From positions 53,396,312-53,460,311 of the forward strand of contig NC_087066.1 in the NCBI RefSeq assembly GCF_963678635.1: 64,000 nt of DNA, read 5' to 3'. How positions within the stretch are numbered: the stretch's first letter is position 1; each line of letters opens with the position of its first letter. The translations under genes were made by a program, and so were the position numbers. Origin of the DNA: Symsagittifera roscoffensis. Taxonomy: Eukaryota > Xenacoelomorpha > Acoela > Convolutidae. Below, piece by piece: positions 39,531 through 50,712 of the stretch. The notes beneath the pieces were generated by a model, which saw only the letters and a list, made by a program, of their open reading frames with translations, was not told the origin of the DNA and made no database searches.

Positions 39531-42044
39531 TTACAGCAGATTTTGTTCTACCTCTTCACCTTCCTTATCCCGGTCCACAAAGGTGACGGTTTTCTTTCGC
39601 TTGCTGCTCCCCTGTTCTGTCTGTCCGTAAGAAGTACTGGTTAAAATCTCGTGGGGTATTGAGGATACTAGTTGCTGAACTATTGTCCTACAATCCCTCT
39701 CGTTCTCTTCGTGCTGTCGTCTGGACGGCATGATCTTCACCTTCTCACTGACTGTTAGCGATGCCACTGCTGCTGTCCACTCGGGGTCGTCTCTGGTCAC
39801 TTCTCTTTCTAACAATCCACCCAGCATCCGCATCACTTGCGGTGTGACTTGCACCGTTCTATCCAATAATGAGAAGCTGTTTGTGTTCATGCGAGAGAGT
39901 TCTTGCTGGACCAGATTCGAGCGCAGCAACAAATCCAAGGGGACCGGGTCCTCCCTGGATAGGATCTTTATCTTGGCTGCTTTCTCTACAGGTAACTCAG
40001 GATGCCCTGGAGTTGGATGTCCAGACTTATCCAACCAACTCGTTAAGGGAAGCACTTCATAAGTTTCTTTGTCCAGAAACGAGAATCCCTCCTTTATTTC
40101 CGCCCGATTGGCCTGCTTCTGCTCCAATCTTTCATAGAACTCAGTTTTGTTGCTGAGGCTGTCAGCATTCTGGTGTTTATCACGCATCCTATGTTCGATT
40201 ATCATATGGTAGCCATCCAATCTGACTATCCATCTACCAATATAACTCTGATCCATCGAGTAGGTCTTCAACCAGGATAACGCTCTGTTGTCCACGCGTA
40301 ACTTGAAGGGAGCGCTCCCCAAGTATGCACGGTACTTTTCCACGAAGGTGACTACTATAAACATTTCTGCTTTTGATGCGCCATATTTCATCTCTGTGTC
40401 ATTCAAGACCTTGCTGCCGTATGCAATCGGACGGAGAACTGTTCTTCCGTTCCATTCTTGCTCTAGATGCAAGATTCCTGAGATGGCCACCACCGATGCG
40501 TCTGTGTCGAGAACATACATGCCCTTTTCTGTAGGCATGCCCAGCACTGGCGCTTCGCACAGTTCCCGCTTTATGTTCTCGAAAGCAACCTGTGCCTCAT
40601 TGTTCCATTCGAACTTTTTCCCCTTGTTACGCATCAGCTTCTGCATCGGATACACCTTGTCCGCATATCCTTTTATGAATTCCCGGTAGTAATTCGCAAA
40701 CCCTAGGAAGCTCAGGAGCTGTGTGTCCGTTCTGGGAGCTTTCCATGTCAACACTGCTTCCACTGCTTCCGGGTCCGGCCTCACACCATGCCTATCCACC
40801 ATTCTTCCCAGGTACTTAATCGAATCCCTAAGGATTTCACATTTCGATGGTTTGCAATTCAATCCTGCTCTTTTCATGCATCCAAAGACCTCATCGAGCC
40901 TACCAATGTAGTCTTCCAGGGTCGGTGTCGCTATAACTACGTCATCCACGTAACACATCACGAGATTCCCGTACTTCTTGGTCACTCTCGTCAAAGCCTG
41001 AGCCATCAGTCTTTGAAAAGTGGCCGTTGCATTGCACAAGCCGAAGGGCATCCTCTTCCACTGGTACAATCCCAATTCGCACGCGAATCCGGTTTTCTCT
41101 CTGTCCTTCTTCCGCAGAAGGACCTGCCAGAAGGCAGAACCTAAGTCCAATGTGGTGAAGAACTTGGCATCACCAAGCTTAGATAGGTTCTCGTCTATTC
41201 GCGGTATCGTAGACGCATCTTTTATCGTTACCGCGTTCAAGTAACGAAAGTCGCAACAAAATCTAAGCTGCCCCCCTTTCTTTTTCGCCATTACTACCCC
41301 GCAAGCCCATGGCGATTTCGAGGGTTCTATCATGTCGTATTCAAGCAACATTTCTATTTCCGCTCGGCACGCTTCCGATTTGTGTGGCGTCATTCGCCTC
41401 GCGCCTTCCCTATGGGGAGCGGCGCCCTCTTCTAGTTCGATTTCGTGTTCGACGAAATTACAGCAACCGATATCCGCCTTATGTTTTGAAAATACATCTG
41501 CGTTCCGATTTAGGAGGTCCCGCAATTTTTCGAAATCTCCCTCACCTATTTTACCTTTTAAATGTTCTATCTCTGGCAAAACCAGTTTGTCAGATTCTAG
41601 TTCATATGACGAGGGGCGTTCCGGAAAATTCGAGCAGCTTGATAAGCCGTCGTCCGTTTCGGATTTCATTGAAAACAATTTATGAATAGATTTTAATTCA
41701 TTAATCCTCTTTAAAATTTTATCTTTATTTGCATGATAAGGACAGTCTTTCACACTATATTTCTTCAAATTTTGTGTCTCCTCATAGTCGGTCCTCATCG
41801 GCAAAGCGTAACCAATCTTCTTTCCACGCTGGATTGAAACCGTGGTGTCCAGTGTGTTCAACAACACACTGACACACAGTCCGTTTCGCGTTACCGAGAA
41901 GCTCCGGCCTAAAATCACCGAACTCTGACTATTTGGATTCGGTTTTAAGCAAACCTGTTTACTATCACTTAACGAATTCAAATTTCTCATTCTAAAAATT
42001 GTTACCACAGCTTGTCCTGGTTGTAGTTTTACTTTCCTATCCAA
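39531..42044 (-). CDS. Reverse transcriptase and RNase H, copy R (open)
   Basis: The 837-codon open frame is preceded directly by TGA (42045-42047) and so is not a natural start. The N-terminal ~150 residues form a Ty3/gypsy pre-RT region (QPGQAVVTIF, then RGKKIGYALP). RT: DMIEPSKSPWACGVVM, RFCCDFRYLN, TTLDLGSAFWQ with Asp300, RMPFGLCNATATFQRLM, and YVDD at 365-368. RNase H starts at LDTDAS (Asp513/Asp515), then KAEMF..., and RMRDKHQNADSLS. The catalytic residues are all present. A Ty3/gypsy-type polymerase would copy the RNA genome in the particle. The frame ends at TAA 39531-39533 (CAA in F), inside the downstream charged spacer. This is the only RT core in the window for this family. Confidence 0.93.
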   Translation of the reverse strand: MDRKVKLQPGQAVVTIFRMRNLNSLSDSKQVCLKPNPNSQSSVILGRSFSVTRNGLCVSVLLNTLDTTVSIQRGKKIGYALPMRTDYEETQNLKKYSVKDCPYHANKDKILKRINELKSIHKLFSMKSETDDGLSSCSNFPERPSSYELESDKLVLPEIEHLKGKIGEGDFEKLRDLLNRNADVFSKHKADIGCCNFVEHEIELEEGAAPHREGARRMTPHKSEACRAEIEMLLEYDMIEPSKSPWACGVVMAKKKGGQLRFCCDFRYLNAVTIKDASTIPRIDENLSKLGDAKFFTTLDLGSAFWQVLLRKKDREKTGFACELGLYQWKRMPFGLCNATATFQRLMAQALTRVTKKYGNLVMCYVDDVVIATPTLEDYIGRLDEVFGCMKRAGLNCKPSKCEILRDSIKYLGRMVDRHGVRPDPEAVEAVLTWKAPRTDTQLLSFLGFANYYREFIKGYADKVYPMQKLMRNKGKKFEWNNEAQVAFENIKRELCEAPVLGMPTEKGMYVLDTDASVVAISGILHLEQEWNGRTVLRPIAYGSKVLNDTEMKYGASKAEMFIVVTFVEKYRAYLGSAPFKLRVDNRALSWLKTYSMDQSYIGRWIVRLDGYHMIIEHRMRDKHQNADSLSNKTEFYERLEQKQANRAEIKEGFSFLDKETYEVLPLTSWLDKSGHPTPGHPELPVEKAAKIKILSREDPVPLDLLLRSNLVQQELSRMNTNSFSLLDRTVQVTPQVMRMLGGLLEREVTRDDPEWTAAVASLTVSEKVKIMPSRRQHEENERDCRTIVQQLVSSIPHEILTSTSYGQTEQGSSKRKKTVTFVDRDKEGEEVEQNLL

Positions 42045-42355
42045 TCAGTTTCTAATCCGTATCAGACCGTTGTTCAACTCAATCATCACGTCAAAATTCC
42101 TGACAAAATCTCTGCCCAAGATGAATTGGTCGGCGTTGTCCAGATTCTCTACCACCAGGAAGCTCATCCAAAGATCCCGTCCTCCCATGTGGAGGACCGT
42201 TATTGGTGTTCTTCCGGCTACGTAGATAGCTCCTCGATTGGCGGCGGCCAGTCGGAGATTCGTTGGAATTAGATCTTACCGCGTGAAGCCCATTCTTTCC
42301 CAAGTTTTTATCGGCATCACACTCACTACCGCTCCTGTGTCCAGAAGCCTCCGAT
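42045..42355 (-). pseudogene. Protease of copy R (frameshifted)
   Basis: The retropepsin sequence is all present but a 7-nt loss near 42355, just before the active-site loop, throws it out of the Gag frame, which ends in TAG at 42326-42328. In its own frame it reads LLDTGAVVSVMP-like sequence, IYVAGRTPITVL, LDNADQFILGRDFVRNFDVMIELNN, then TGA at 42045-42047 directly before RT. Unlike F it keeps the central ADQFILGRDF piece. Confidence 0.85.
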
Positions 42356-45300
42356 TTTTGTTCCGTTGGTGTCGAGCAGATGTGCGGTCACATCTGCTTC
42401 ATACCCAATGTGTACTGCGTCTTGTTCCATCATGGCTTCATGGCCTATCCTGCGGACTTTGAGTTCCTCCTCACCCAAATAGATCTGCCCCATTTGGTCA
42501 TCATCTGTTGTTACATAAGTCCTGGTGTAGATACTGATTCCATCCACGTTCAGCATTACTTGATACGGCCCATAGACCTCTAGGTAGCATCCATGAAGTT
42601 TCTTCATGCGAGGGCCACCCGTCGTTAGTAGTGCTCGCACAGCTCTCGACTCGGTGCGTGGCTCCACCTGCCTCAGATAATCTGCATATGTGTCCAAATG
42701 CATCAAAGTGAACTCGGATGGTTCACTCAGATTTCCTATTACCTGGTGTCCAGCCACTGAGATTATCGACTGTATCTTGCTTCCTTGCGGCACCATGCCG
42801 AACCTCTGACCGGAGATCACATTAAGTTTCATGCTCAAACTGCTTGGTGCTTTCGTTTCTTCGAACTCCGTTGCTTCGAAGGTATTCAGTTGCTCCTGAA
42901 GTTTCTCATTTTCCAGTTCAAGTTTCACATTTTGTTCGATCTCTTTCGTCACCAGTTCCTGCTGCACTCTATTTAGAGCATCCCTCGCGGCTGCCTTATA
43001 ATCGATCTTGAAGTCATCAGCCGCAGTTGCTGGTTCCGGCTCACGTGTCTCCTCTGTTACCGCTTGCATTTTCTTTGCCGCCAGCTCTTGAGGTTTATCT
43101 TTTCTGCGTGCCTCCGCTTCACTCAAAAGTCGAGCCTTGCTGGCTTTCACTCCTGACAAAGCTTCTTCATGACTTGGATGCTTGATGTCTGCCACTGCAT
43201 CCCAGAATTGCGGACAATCCGATTTAAAATGACCTTCCAAGTTGCAAAAGAAACACCTCGGGCCGAATTTCGCAATTACTCCTCTCATGAAATCCTCATG
43301 GTCCAATTCTGACTCATCTTCGTCCTCGAGGCTAAAGCCTATTGCTTTCATGCCTTGTTTGTAAGTTGGGCATGCTGACACATGATGGTCCGTTGAACTG
43401 CAATTGGCACAAGAGCGTCTCTTGTCCATATTATCCCTCGGTTTGTACCAATTGTTCCCTTGGTTTGCTGGTCCGTTGTTAAAATTGCCATAATTGTTCT
43501 TGTAGTATCCAGATGTCGAAGGAGGTTTCAACAAAAGATACTCTTTTGACTTGAGCCTCAACTCCTCTGGTGTTGGCGCATTGGTTGATAGTGGTGTGTA
43601 ATGCGTTGTTAGCATCGTTCGAAGTTCATGATTCTTCACACCATCGATGAGTTTTGAGGCTACGGCCAGGTTCATCCTTCGGTTTGACTCATCCGGTTGG
43701 CTGCGTCTTCTCAGCTTTTCCAAGTCATCGAGAAACTTGTCTATCGTTTCATCTTCTCGTTGCCTCCGTTTCTCGAAGCGCATCATCGCTTGGTGCCCCT
43801 GCACCCCTGATCCGAAACGGTTTAACAAGATTTCGAAGATTTTCTCAGCTGTGTCACGCTGATATTGCTTCTTGGCCATGACACAGTTCAGGGCTGTCCC
43901 TTCCAAGTTGCTGGTGAGCGCACTGCATTCCTGTCTCTCCGACAAGTCCTCTTCCTCGAAATGCAACTTCATTACCTCTATCCAGGTATCAATACAGCCA
44001 TCAGATTCATCTTTATAGCATCTTGGTTTCTTAAAGACTCTTCTGGACTTCTCACTGCGTTCATTGGTTCTGGATAACCTTGTAAGGAATGTCTCCAAAG
44101 ACCTGTTTAGGGGTTCAAATGCTGTGGCCCTTGCCGTAGCATCCCTTGAGTGTCCCGCCTGAGTGTCCTCACACCTCTTCAAAGGCTCTGTATACGGTGC
44201 ATCCCTGCAATCCGAATCGCCGTGAGTGTTTCCCGCTTGGCCCACATGACTCCTCCTCGGGCTTGCATGCCCCCTGTTACCGGAATCACTTCTCCCAGTC
44301 GCATGTGTGCCTTGCGTTGGTCGTTCGTTAGAGGTCTGTCTGTTCCCCGTTGAACTTGATCTACTGTTCGGGCCCCATGTTCCATTACCCCTTGTGGCAT
44401 AGCCTGATGAACTGCCCCTGCCTCTAGTGGATCCATACGTCTTCCTCTTTTGATGTTCATTGAAGTTCACCCTCGGCTCCCTGCTGGGACCTCCCGAGTT
44501 CGGTTCTCCTTCTTTTGGTCCACTCTTGCTGCTTAGTAGCCCGTCCAACCTATCCATGATAGCCTGAGTTCGCCTCTCCATCATCGCGTCTATCTTTGTG
44601 TCAAGAGTCCCAAGAGACTGCTCTTGCTGAATTCTTAACTTTTCCATGTCGTCCCTTAAGCGTAACTCTCGCTGTTCCGCTTTTCTTGTCATTCGCGGCA
44701 AGTTCTTTGCCATATGCTCGTCCGTTTTTTCTTTCAAGCGTTTTTCGCTCCTGCCAACTTCTTGTCTATTGCGGTTTATTTCTTCCCGCAGACTTTCTCT
44801 TTCAATGTGAACTGCTCTTTCTAGTTCACTCATTCTTATTGACATCTGTTCATTTTGCTCTCCTAAACTGTCCACTATGTTGTTTAAGGCTTCTTCTAGT
44901 GCTGCCCCGTTATCCACGAGTGGCGTTACTAGTGGCGGTGTAACCCTGTCGGTCCCAGGTAGCTTCGTGCTGGTCGAGATCCGGGCCTTGACTCTCTGCC
45001 TCGACGTCTTTTCATTATCTACCTCAGGATCCGCCAATGCATTGCCTAGCCCTCTGTTTCTACTCTCCCCAGCTTGCAGCTCTGAACTTGTCATAATCGC
45101 GAAGTCTTTTGACTGGCCCGGTGTGTTTGCCTCTTTGCTTATCGTTGTCACTACACCAAATTTGTCCATGGTTCCAGTCTCTCTTCCGACGTATGCCTCA
45201 TTCTCCTTGGTCGACCTATTGAGGCTGACTTGAGACCCAAAGTCCCCTTGCTCTTCTTCGTCCTCTTCCTCCTGGGATTCACCTTCATTTCCTGCGCCTC

Positions 45301-45811
45301 TTCCCATGGTGAATGGAAAGATGTTTCCTAAGGTGTTGCTCATTCTTTCTGAGAACGATGATGACGTTGTTTGTTTCTCAGTCCCGCCTGCCATCATCGT
45401 GTTGTCTGTTGGAGATCTTCTAGTTGCCGCTATTTCAGTTGAGATGTCGGACAGTTCCGACATCTCCTCTCGATCCAATGTCCCGGTGGAAGTGGCAAAA
45501 TCATGGCCTTGTTCTACCGGAGTAGATTCACTCGCCAGCCTTCTGCCTCTCCCTTCCAGTCCATGTACTTCCTGGTTGTCGTTCATGGCATGGTCCGTAT
45601 TGACCTCCACTTCTAACAGTTCTTTTCGCTCTTCTGAGGTCTTCTGACTCCTTGTTTCAACCATTCTGCCTGAAACCGTCTCCCCTTTGTCGGTCCGGGC
45701 TCGTTTGATCCAATCCACAAAAGGATCGGTCATCGTTTTTCTTTGCTTTTCAGGTATGAATTTCCTAGAGCTATTACCTCGTTTCGGTATCCTTGACTTG
45801 TCTAGACTCAT
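42326..45811 (-). CDS. Gag of copy R (1161-codon open frame)
   Basis: The frame starts at ATG 45811 (MSLDKSRIPKRG), the same site as F 6312. Residues ~1-370 are acidic and Ser/Thr-rich with a terminal coiled coil rich in Arg/Glu. Residues ~440-530 are an RGRG/Ser/Asn/His low-complexity stretch. Residues ~560-760 form a Retrotrans_gag-like capsid region (CIDTWIEVMKLHFEEED, then FEKRRQREDETIDKFLDDLE). Two CCHC knuckles start near 801 and 850. A Glu/Lys coiled coil follows at ~960-1000. At more than 1,100 residues before protease this is far longer than typical Ty3/gypsy Gag (300-500). The frame runs into the protease region and is cut by the 7-nt loss near 42355. Confidence 0.92.
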   Translation of the reverse strand: MSLDKSRIPKRGNSSRKFIPEKQRKTMTDPFVDWIKRARTDKGETVSGRMVETRSQKTSEERKELLEVEVNTDHAMNDNQEVHGLEGRGRRLASESTPVEQGHDFATSTGTLDREEMSELSDISTEIAATRRSPTDNTMMAGGTEKQTTSSSFSERMSNTLGNIFPFTMGRGAGNEGESQEEEDEEEQGDFGSQVSLNRSTKENEAYVGRETGTMDKFGVVTTISKEANTPGQSKDFAIMTSSELQAGESRNRGLGNALADPEVDNEKTSRQRVKARISTSTKLPGTDRVTPPLVTPLVDNGAALEEALNNIVDSLGEQNEQMSIRMSELERAVHIERESLREEINRNRQEVGRSEKRLKEKTDEHMAKNLPRMTRKAEQRELRLRDDMEKLRIQQEQSLGTLDTKIDAMMERRTQAIMDRLDGLLSSKSGPKEGEPNSGGPSREPRVNFNEHQKRKTYGSTRGRGSSSGYATRGNGTWGPNSRSSSTGNRQTSNERPTQGTHATGRSDSGNRGHASPRRSHVGQAGNTHGDSDCRDAPYTEPLKRCEDTQAGHSRDATARATAFEPLNRSLETFLTRLSRTNERSEKSRRVFKKPRCYKDESDGCIDTWIEVMKLHFEEEDLSERQECSALTSNLEGTALNCVMAKKQYQRDTAEKIFEILLNRFGSGVQGHQAMMRFEKRRQREDETIDKFLDDLEKLRRRSQPDESNRRMNLAVASKLIDGVKNHELRTMLTTHYTPLSTNAPTPEELRLKSKEYLLLKPPSTSGYYKNNYGNFNNGPANQGNNWYKPRDNMDKRRSCANCSSTDHHVSACPTYKQGMKAIGFSLEDEDESELDHEDFMRGVIAKFGPRCFFCNLEGHFKSDCPQFWDAVADIKHPSHEEALSGVKASKARLLSEAEARRKDKPQELAAKKMQAVTEETREPEPATAADDFKIDYKAAARDALNRVQQELVTKEIEQNVKLELENEKLQEQLNTFEATEFEETKAPSSLSMKLNVISGQRFGMVPQGSKIQSIISVAGHQVIGNLSEPSEFTLMHLDTYADYLRQVEPRTESRAVRALLTTGGPRMKKLHGCYLEVYGPYQVMLNVDGISIYTRTYVTTDDDQMGQIYLGEEELKVRRIGHEAMMEQDAVHIGYEADVTAHLLDTNGTKIGGFWTQER

Positions 45812-46101
45812 TCTCTATTTGTCACTTTATAATGCCTATACACTTAATTTGATTGCTAGTGACCTTATAGTTTGATTACCAATAATAATGACACAACACA
45901 ATAAATTTCACAAGATTTTATTAAATAGTGACCACGAATCCCTGTATGTTATCAGAGTACAGTTTTTATAAAATTTATTCACACTAACCGATTATCGGTC
46001 GTAAGATTTGAAAATTAGCACAATATGATGTTATCAGTCAATTTAAAAGATAGTGTACTCACTACCCAATCAAGCACAGTTTATGTAGATTTAAAAGCAA
46101 G

Positions 46102-46151
<50 letters not shown>

Positions 46152-48038
46152 GACAGAATATGAATACCTCTATGAAAAAAAAACGTATGCGTAATGTACT
46201 TTTAGTCGGTCGCAGTACAATAGTCGAACTTGTCTTTTAAATAAAAAGCTTTCCCTGTTCGGTGTTGCACCAAACAGACAAAGCTTTGAAGGCAGTAATT
46301 TTCTCAAGTGGGCGTCTATTGCACCCACCGAGTACTGTGTTACCTATCTGCCTTCGGACTGCCTGAGCTGGACCTACTACAATCCTCAGGGCAGTCACTT
46401 TTCACAAAAACGTATTGTGTTACGATCCACACCAATGAATTACGCTCTATTTAGTTTAGACTTAGTGTCGCGAATATCCGAGTTCGGACCTGTTTTGTTT
46501 TGGTCTGGTTCTTATTGAAAGGCAAGTTACCAGTGCAGTCACTGATTCCTAGCCTGTGTGCTAATAACCTAATACCTCTCACTTTAGTCTTTCTTCCGTC
46601 TTCCTAAGTCCTCTAATAAAATAATACCCCTCCGGATTGGCACAAATAGGACCCTCCCGAACTAACAAAATCTAGACCTCTCCGGATTGGGACCCCTCTG
46701 AGTTAGTTAATATAAGACCCCTCCGGATTTGGACCCCTCCGAATTAGCAACTATAAGACCCTTCCGGATTCGGCCCCCTCCTAATTTGAAAAAATTTTTG
46801 ACCCCTCCGGATTGGGAGCCCTCCGGTTTTGTAATAGTAGCTTTTCGGAGATCTCCTTCTCTCAATCTATACCCCTCCGGATACGTTTTCCGATGCTATT
46901 TTGCTTTTTAGATTAACTAGGAAGGGTATGTAATGCTTTCCTAGACCCTTCCGGATTGAAGTTAAGCCTCTTATTTGACATTTCACGCTAACGGTGACGG
47001 GTCTTGTAGCTCGCCTAACTTCGGCTCGATTAAGGTTTTGCTGTGCCTTTAGCCTTCCCTTTTCGTCTAGAACAGCCTAGAGTTACTTTATTCAACCGCT
47101 ATTACCTTTTGGTAGGGGTATAAGGGCTTTTCTAAAAGAAAATTTATAAAACTTGAAGGGTCTACCCTCCCAAATTGGTGAATTTGCTAAAAACAATCTC
47201 AAAAAATTTTCACATATACTTTTCCGAAAAAGTTTTGTCCCTATTTATAAGCTCAGCTAATTTCTGATCTATTGGTACCAAGATCAACTGGATATGCCCA
47301 GTAGTTCCAAAGTTATTAGCCAAAACGTTTTTTTAAACTCAAGGAATTTCTCTCTTATAGGTTCCGCCTAACTTTTTCCGCAAATCTGGTCCTTTCGACC
47401 TAAAAATTATTGATTCGAGCTCAAAAGGCCTTTACTCTTCTAGTTCAATGCAAAAGACTCGATCTAAAACGCTTTAGTTGAAAAAATTTGCGAAAAACTA
47501 TGCTACCTGTACCCCTCCGGATCGATGAATCCACCAAATCAAACACGTTAAGTTCGATTTCTCTGCAACCCGGAAGGATTTCGGGAAGCGGGTTTTAAAA
47601 CTTGTAGATTCACTAGTGGAAGTTGTCCGAACAACTATTTTTCCTGTTGTAACTCAAAACTTTCAAAAAAATTTCTGAATTTATAGTGTTTCGTTTTCTC
47701 AAAAATCACGAAATTTCGGTTTTCGGTACCAAAATAGTTCCAACCACTTCTGAACTAAACTTAACCGGTTCTATCTATTATAGTAGTGCAGTTACGATGT
47801 AACACACTACTTCAGCGCTTTTTTCCGTTTCAAAAAGTATCGATATCTCAAAAATCGCGACTTGTGGGGGGATCAAAATATCGCTATTTTGACCCTAGAA
47901 ACCGGTCTGCTTTCTGTGTTTTTCACTGAAAAACGGTATAAGAGTATTAATATAGGCTATATTAGTAATAATATTAGTAATACTATACCCCTCTGGGTTT
48001 GTTTAATATGCGAATTAAGGTGCTTAACTCGGATATTC
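45812..48038 (-). other. Leader, inner copy of R
   Basis: Non-coding leader equivalent to F 4085-6311, with the CCGGAGGGGT cluster at about 46620-46950 and two more copies near 47513 and 47987. It is truncated at 48038 where the tandem duplication begins, so it lacks the primer site. Confidence 0.8.
46109..46149. repeat. (TA)n microsatellite
   Basis: About 20 TA units in the inner leader copy. The outer copy and F have only a short ATATATT run at the same place, so it expanded here. Confidence 0.95.
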
Positions 48039-50712
48039 TTGCTGGCTTTCACTCCTGACAAAGCTTCTTCATGTCTTGGATGCTTGATGTCTGCCACTGC
48101 ATCCCAAAATTGCGGACAATCCGATTTAAAATGACCTTCCAAGTTGCAAAAGAAACACCTAGGGCCAAATTTTGCAATTATTCCTCTCATGAAATCCTCA
48201 TGGTCCAATTTTGACGCATCTTCGTCCTCGAGGCTAAAGCCTATTGCTTTCATGCCTTGTTTGTAAGTTGGGCATGCTGACACATGATGGTCCGTTGAAC
48301 TGAAATTGGCACAAGAGCGTCTCTTGTCCATATAGTCCCTCGGTTTGTACCAATTGTTCCCTTGGTTTGCTGGTCCGTTGTTAAAATTGCCATAATTGTT
48401 CTTGTAGTATCCAGATGTCGAAGGAGGTTTCAACAAAAGATACTCTTTTGACTTGAGCCTCAACTCCTCTGGTGTTGGCGCATTGGTTGATAGTGGTGTG
48501 TAATGCGTTGTTAGCATCGTTCGAAGTTCATCATTCTTCACACCATCGATGAGTTTTGAGGCTACGGCCAGGTTCATCCTTCGGTTTGACTCATCCGGTT
48601 GGCTGCGTCTTCTCAGCTTTTCCAAGTCATCGAGAAACTTGTCTATCGTTTCATCTTCTCGTTGCCTTCGTTTCTCGAAGCGCATCAACGCTTGGTGCCC
48701 CTGCACCCCTGATCCGAAACGGTTTAACAAGATTTCGAAGATTTTCTCAGCTGTGTCACGCTGATATTGCTTCTTGGCCATGACACAGTTCAGGGCTGTC
48801 CCTTCCAAGTTGCTGGTGAGCGCACTGCATTCCTGTCTCTCCGACAAGTCCTCTTCCTCGAAATGCAACTTCATTACCTCTATCCAGGTATCAATACAGC
48901 CATCAGATTCATCTTTATAGCATCTTGGTTTCTTAAAGACTCTTCTGGACTTCTCACTGCGTTCATTGGTTCTGGATAACCTTGTAAGGAATGTCTCCAA
49001 AGACCTGTTTAGGGGTTCAAATGCTGTGGCCCTTGCAGTAGCATCCCTTGAGTGTCCCGTCTGAGTGTCCTCACACCTCTTCAAAGGCTCTGTATACGGT
49101 GCATCCCTGCAATCCGAATCGCCGTGAGTGTTTCCCGCTTGGCCCACATGACTCCTCCTCGGGCTTGCATGCCCCCTGTTACCGGAATCACTTCTCCCAG
49201 TCGCATGTCTGCCTTGCGTTGGTCGTTCGTTAGAGGTCTGTCTGTTCCCCTTTGAACTTGATCTACTGTTCGGGCCCCATGTTCCATTACCCCTTGTGGC
49301 ATAGCCTGATGAACTGCCCCTGCCTCTAGTGGATCCATACGTCTTCCTCTTTTGATGTTCATTGAAGTTCACCCTCGGCTCCCTGCTGGGACCTCCCGAG
49401 TTCGGTTCTCCTTCTTTTGGTCCACTCTTGCTGCTTAGTAGCCCGTCCAACCTATCCATGATAGCCTGAGTTCGCCTCTCCATCATCGCGTCTATCTTTG
49501 TGTCAAGAGTCCCAAGAGACTGCTCTTGCTGAATTCTTAACTTTTCCATGTCGTCCCTTAAGCGTAACTCTCGCTGTTCCGCTTCTCTTGTCATTCGCGG
49601 CAAGTTCTTTGCCATATGCTCGTCCGTTTTTTCTTTCAAGCGTTTTTCGCTCCTGCCAACTTCTTGTCTATTGCGGTTTATTTCTTCCCGCAGACTTTCT
49701 CTTTCAATGTGAACTGCTCTTTCTAGTTCACTCATTCTTATTAACATCTGTTCATTTTGTTCTCCTAAACTGTCCACTATGTTGTTTAAGGCTTCTTCTA
49801 GTGCTGCCCCGTTATCCACGAGTGGCGTTACTAGTGGCGGTGTAACCCTGTCGGTCCCAGGTAGCTTCGTGCTGGTCGAGATCCGGGCCGTGACTCTCTG
49901 CCTCGACGTCTTTTCATTATCTACCTCAGGATCCGCCAATGCATTGCCTAGCCCTCTGTTTCTACTCTCCCCAGCTTGCAGCTCTGAACTTGTCATAATC
50001 GCGAAATCTTTTGACTGGCCCGGTGTGTTTGCCTTTTGCTTATCGTTGTCACTACACCAAATTTGTCCATGGTTCCTGTCTCTCTTCCGACGTATGCCTC
50101 ATTCTCCTGGGTCGAAGTATTGAGGCTGACTTGAGACCCAAAGTCCCCTTGCTCTTCTTCGTCCTCTTCCTCCTGGGATTCACCTTCATTTCCTGCGCCT
50201 CCTCCCATGGTGAATGGAAAGATGTTTCCTAAGGTGTTGCTCATTCTTTCTGAGAACGATGATGACGTTGTTTGTTTCTCAGTCCCGCCTGCCATCATAG
50301 TGTTGTCTGTTGGAGATCTTCTAGTTGCCGCTATTTCAGTTGAGATGTCGGACAGTTCCGACATCTCCTCTCGATCCAATGTCCCGGTTGAAGTGGCAAA
50401 ATCATGGCCTTGTTCTACCGGAGTAGATTCACTCGCCAGCCTTCTGCCTCTCCCTTCCAGTCCATGTACTTCCTGGTTGTCGTTCATGGCATGGTCCGTA
50501 TTGACCTCCACTTCTAACAGTTCTTTTCGCTCTTCTGAGGTCTTCTGACTCCTTGTTTCAACCATTCTGCCTGAAACCATCTCCCCTTTGTCGGTCCGTG
50601 ATCGTTTGATCCAATCCACAAAAGGATCGGTCATCGTTTTTCTTCGCTTTTCAGGTATGAACTTCCTAGAGCTATTACCTCGTTTCGGTATCTTTGACTT
50701 GTCTAGACTCAT
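48039..50712 (-). pseudogene. Gag, outer duplicated copy in R (truncated, frameshifted)
   Basis: From ATG 50712 a 239-codon frame is followed after a one-base change near 50030 by a 679-codon frame (49996 down to 47957). The second frame contains the coiled coil, RG-rich stretch, capsid region and the two zinc-knuckle regions. The first knuckle has lost its second Cys (CANF instead of CANC). At 48039 gag is cut at KASK and runs into the inner leader, giving an artificial tail to 47957. Confidence 0.88.
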
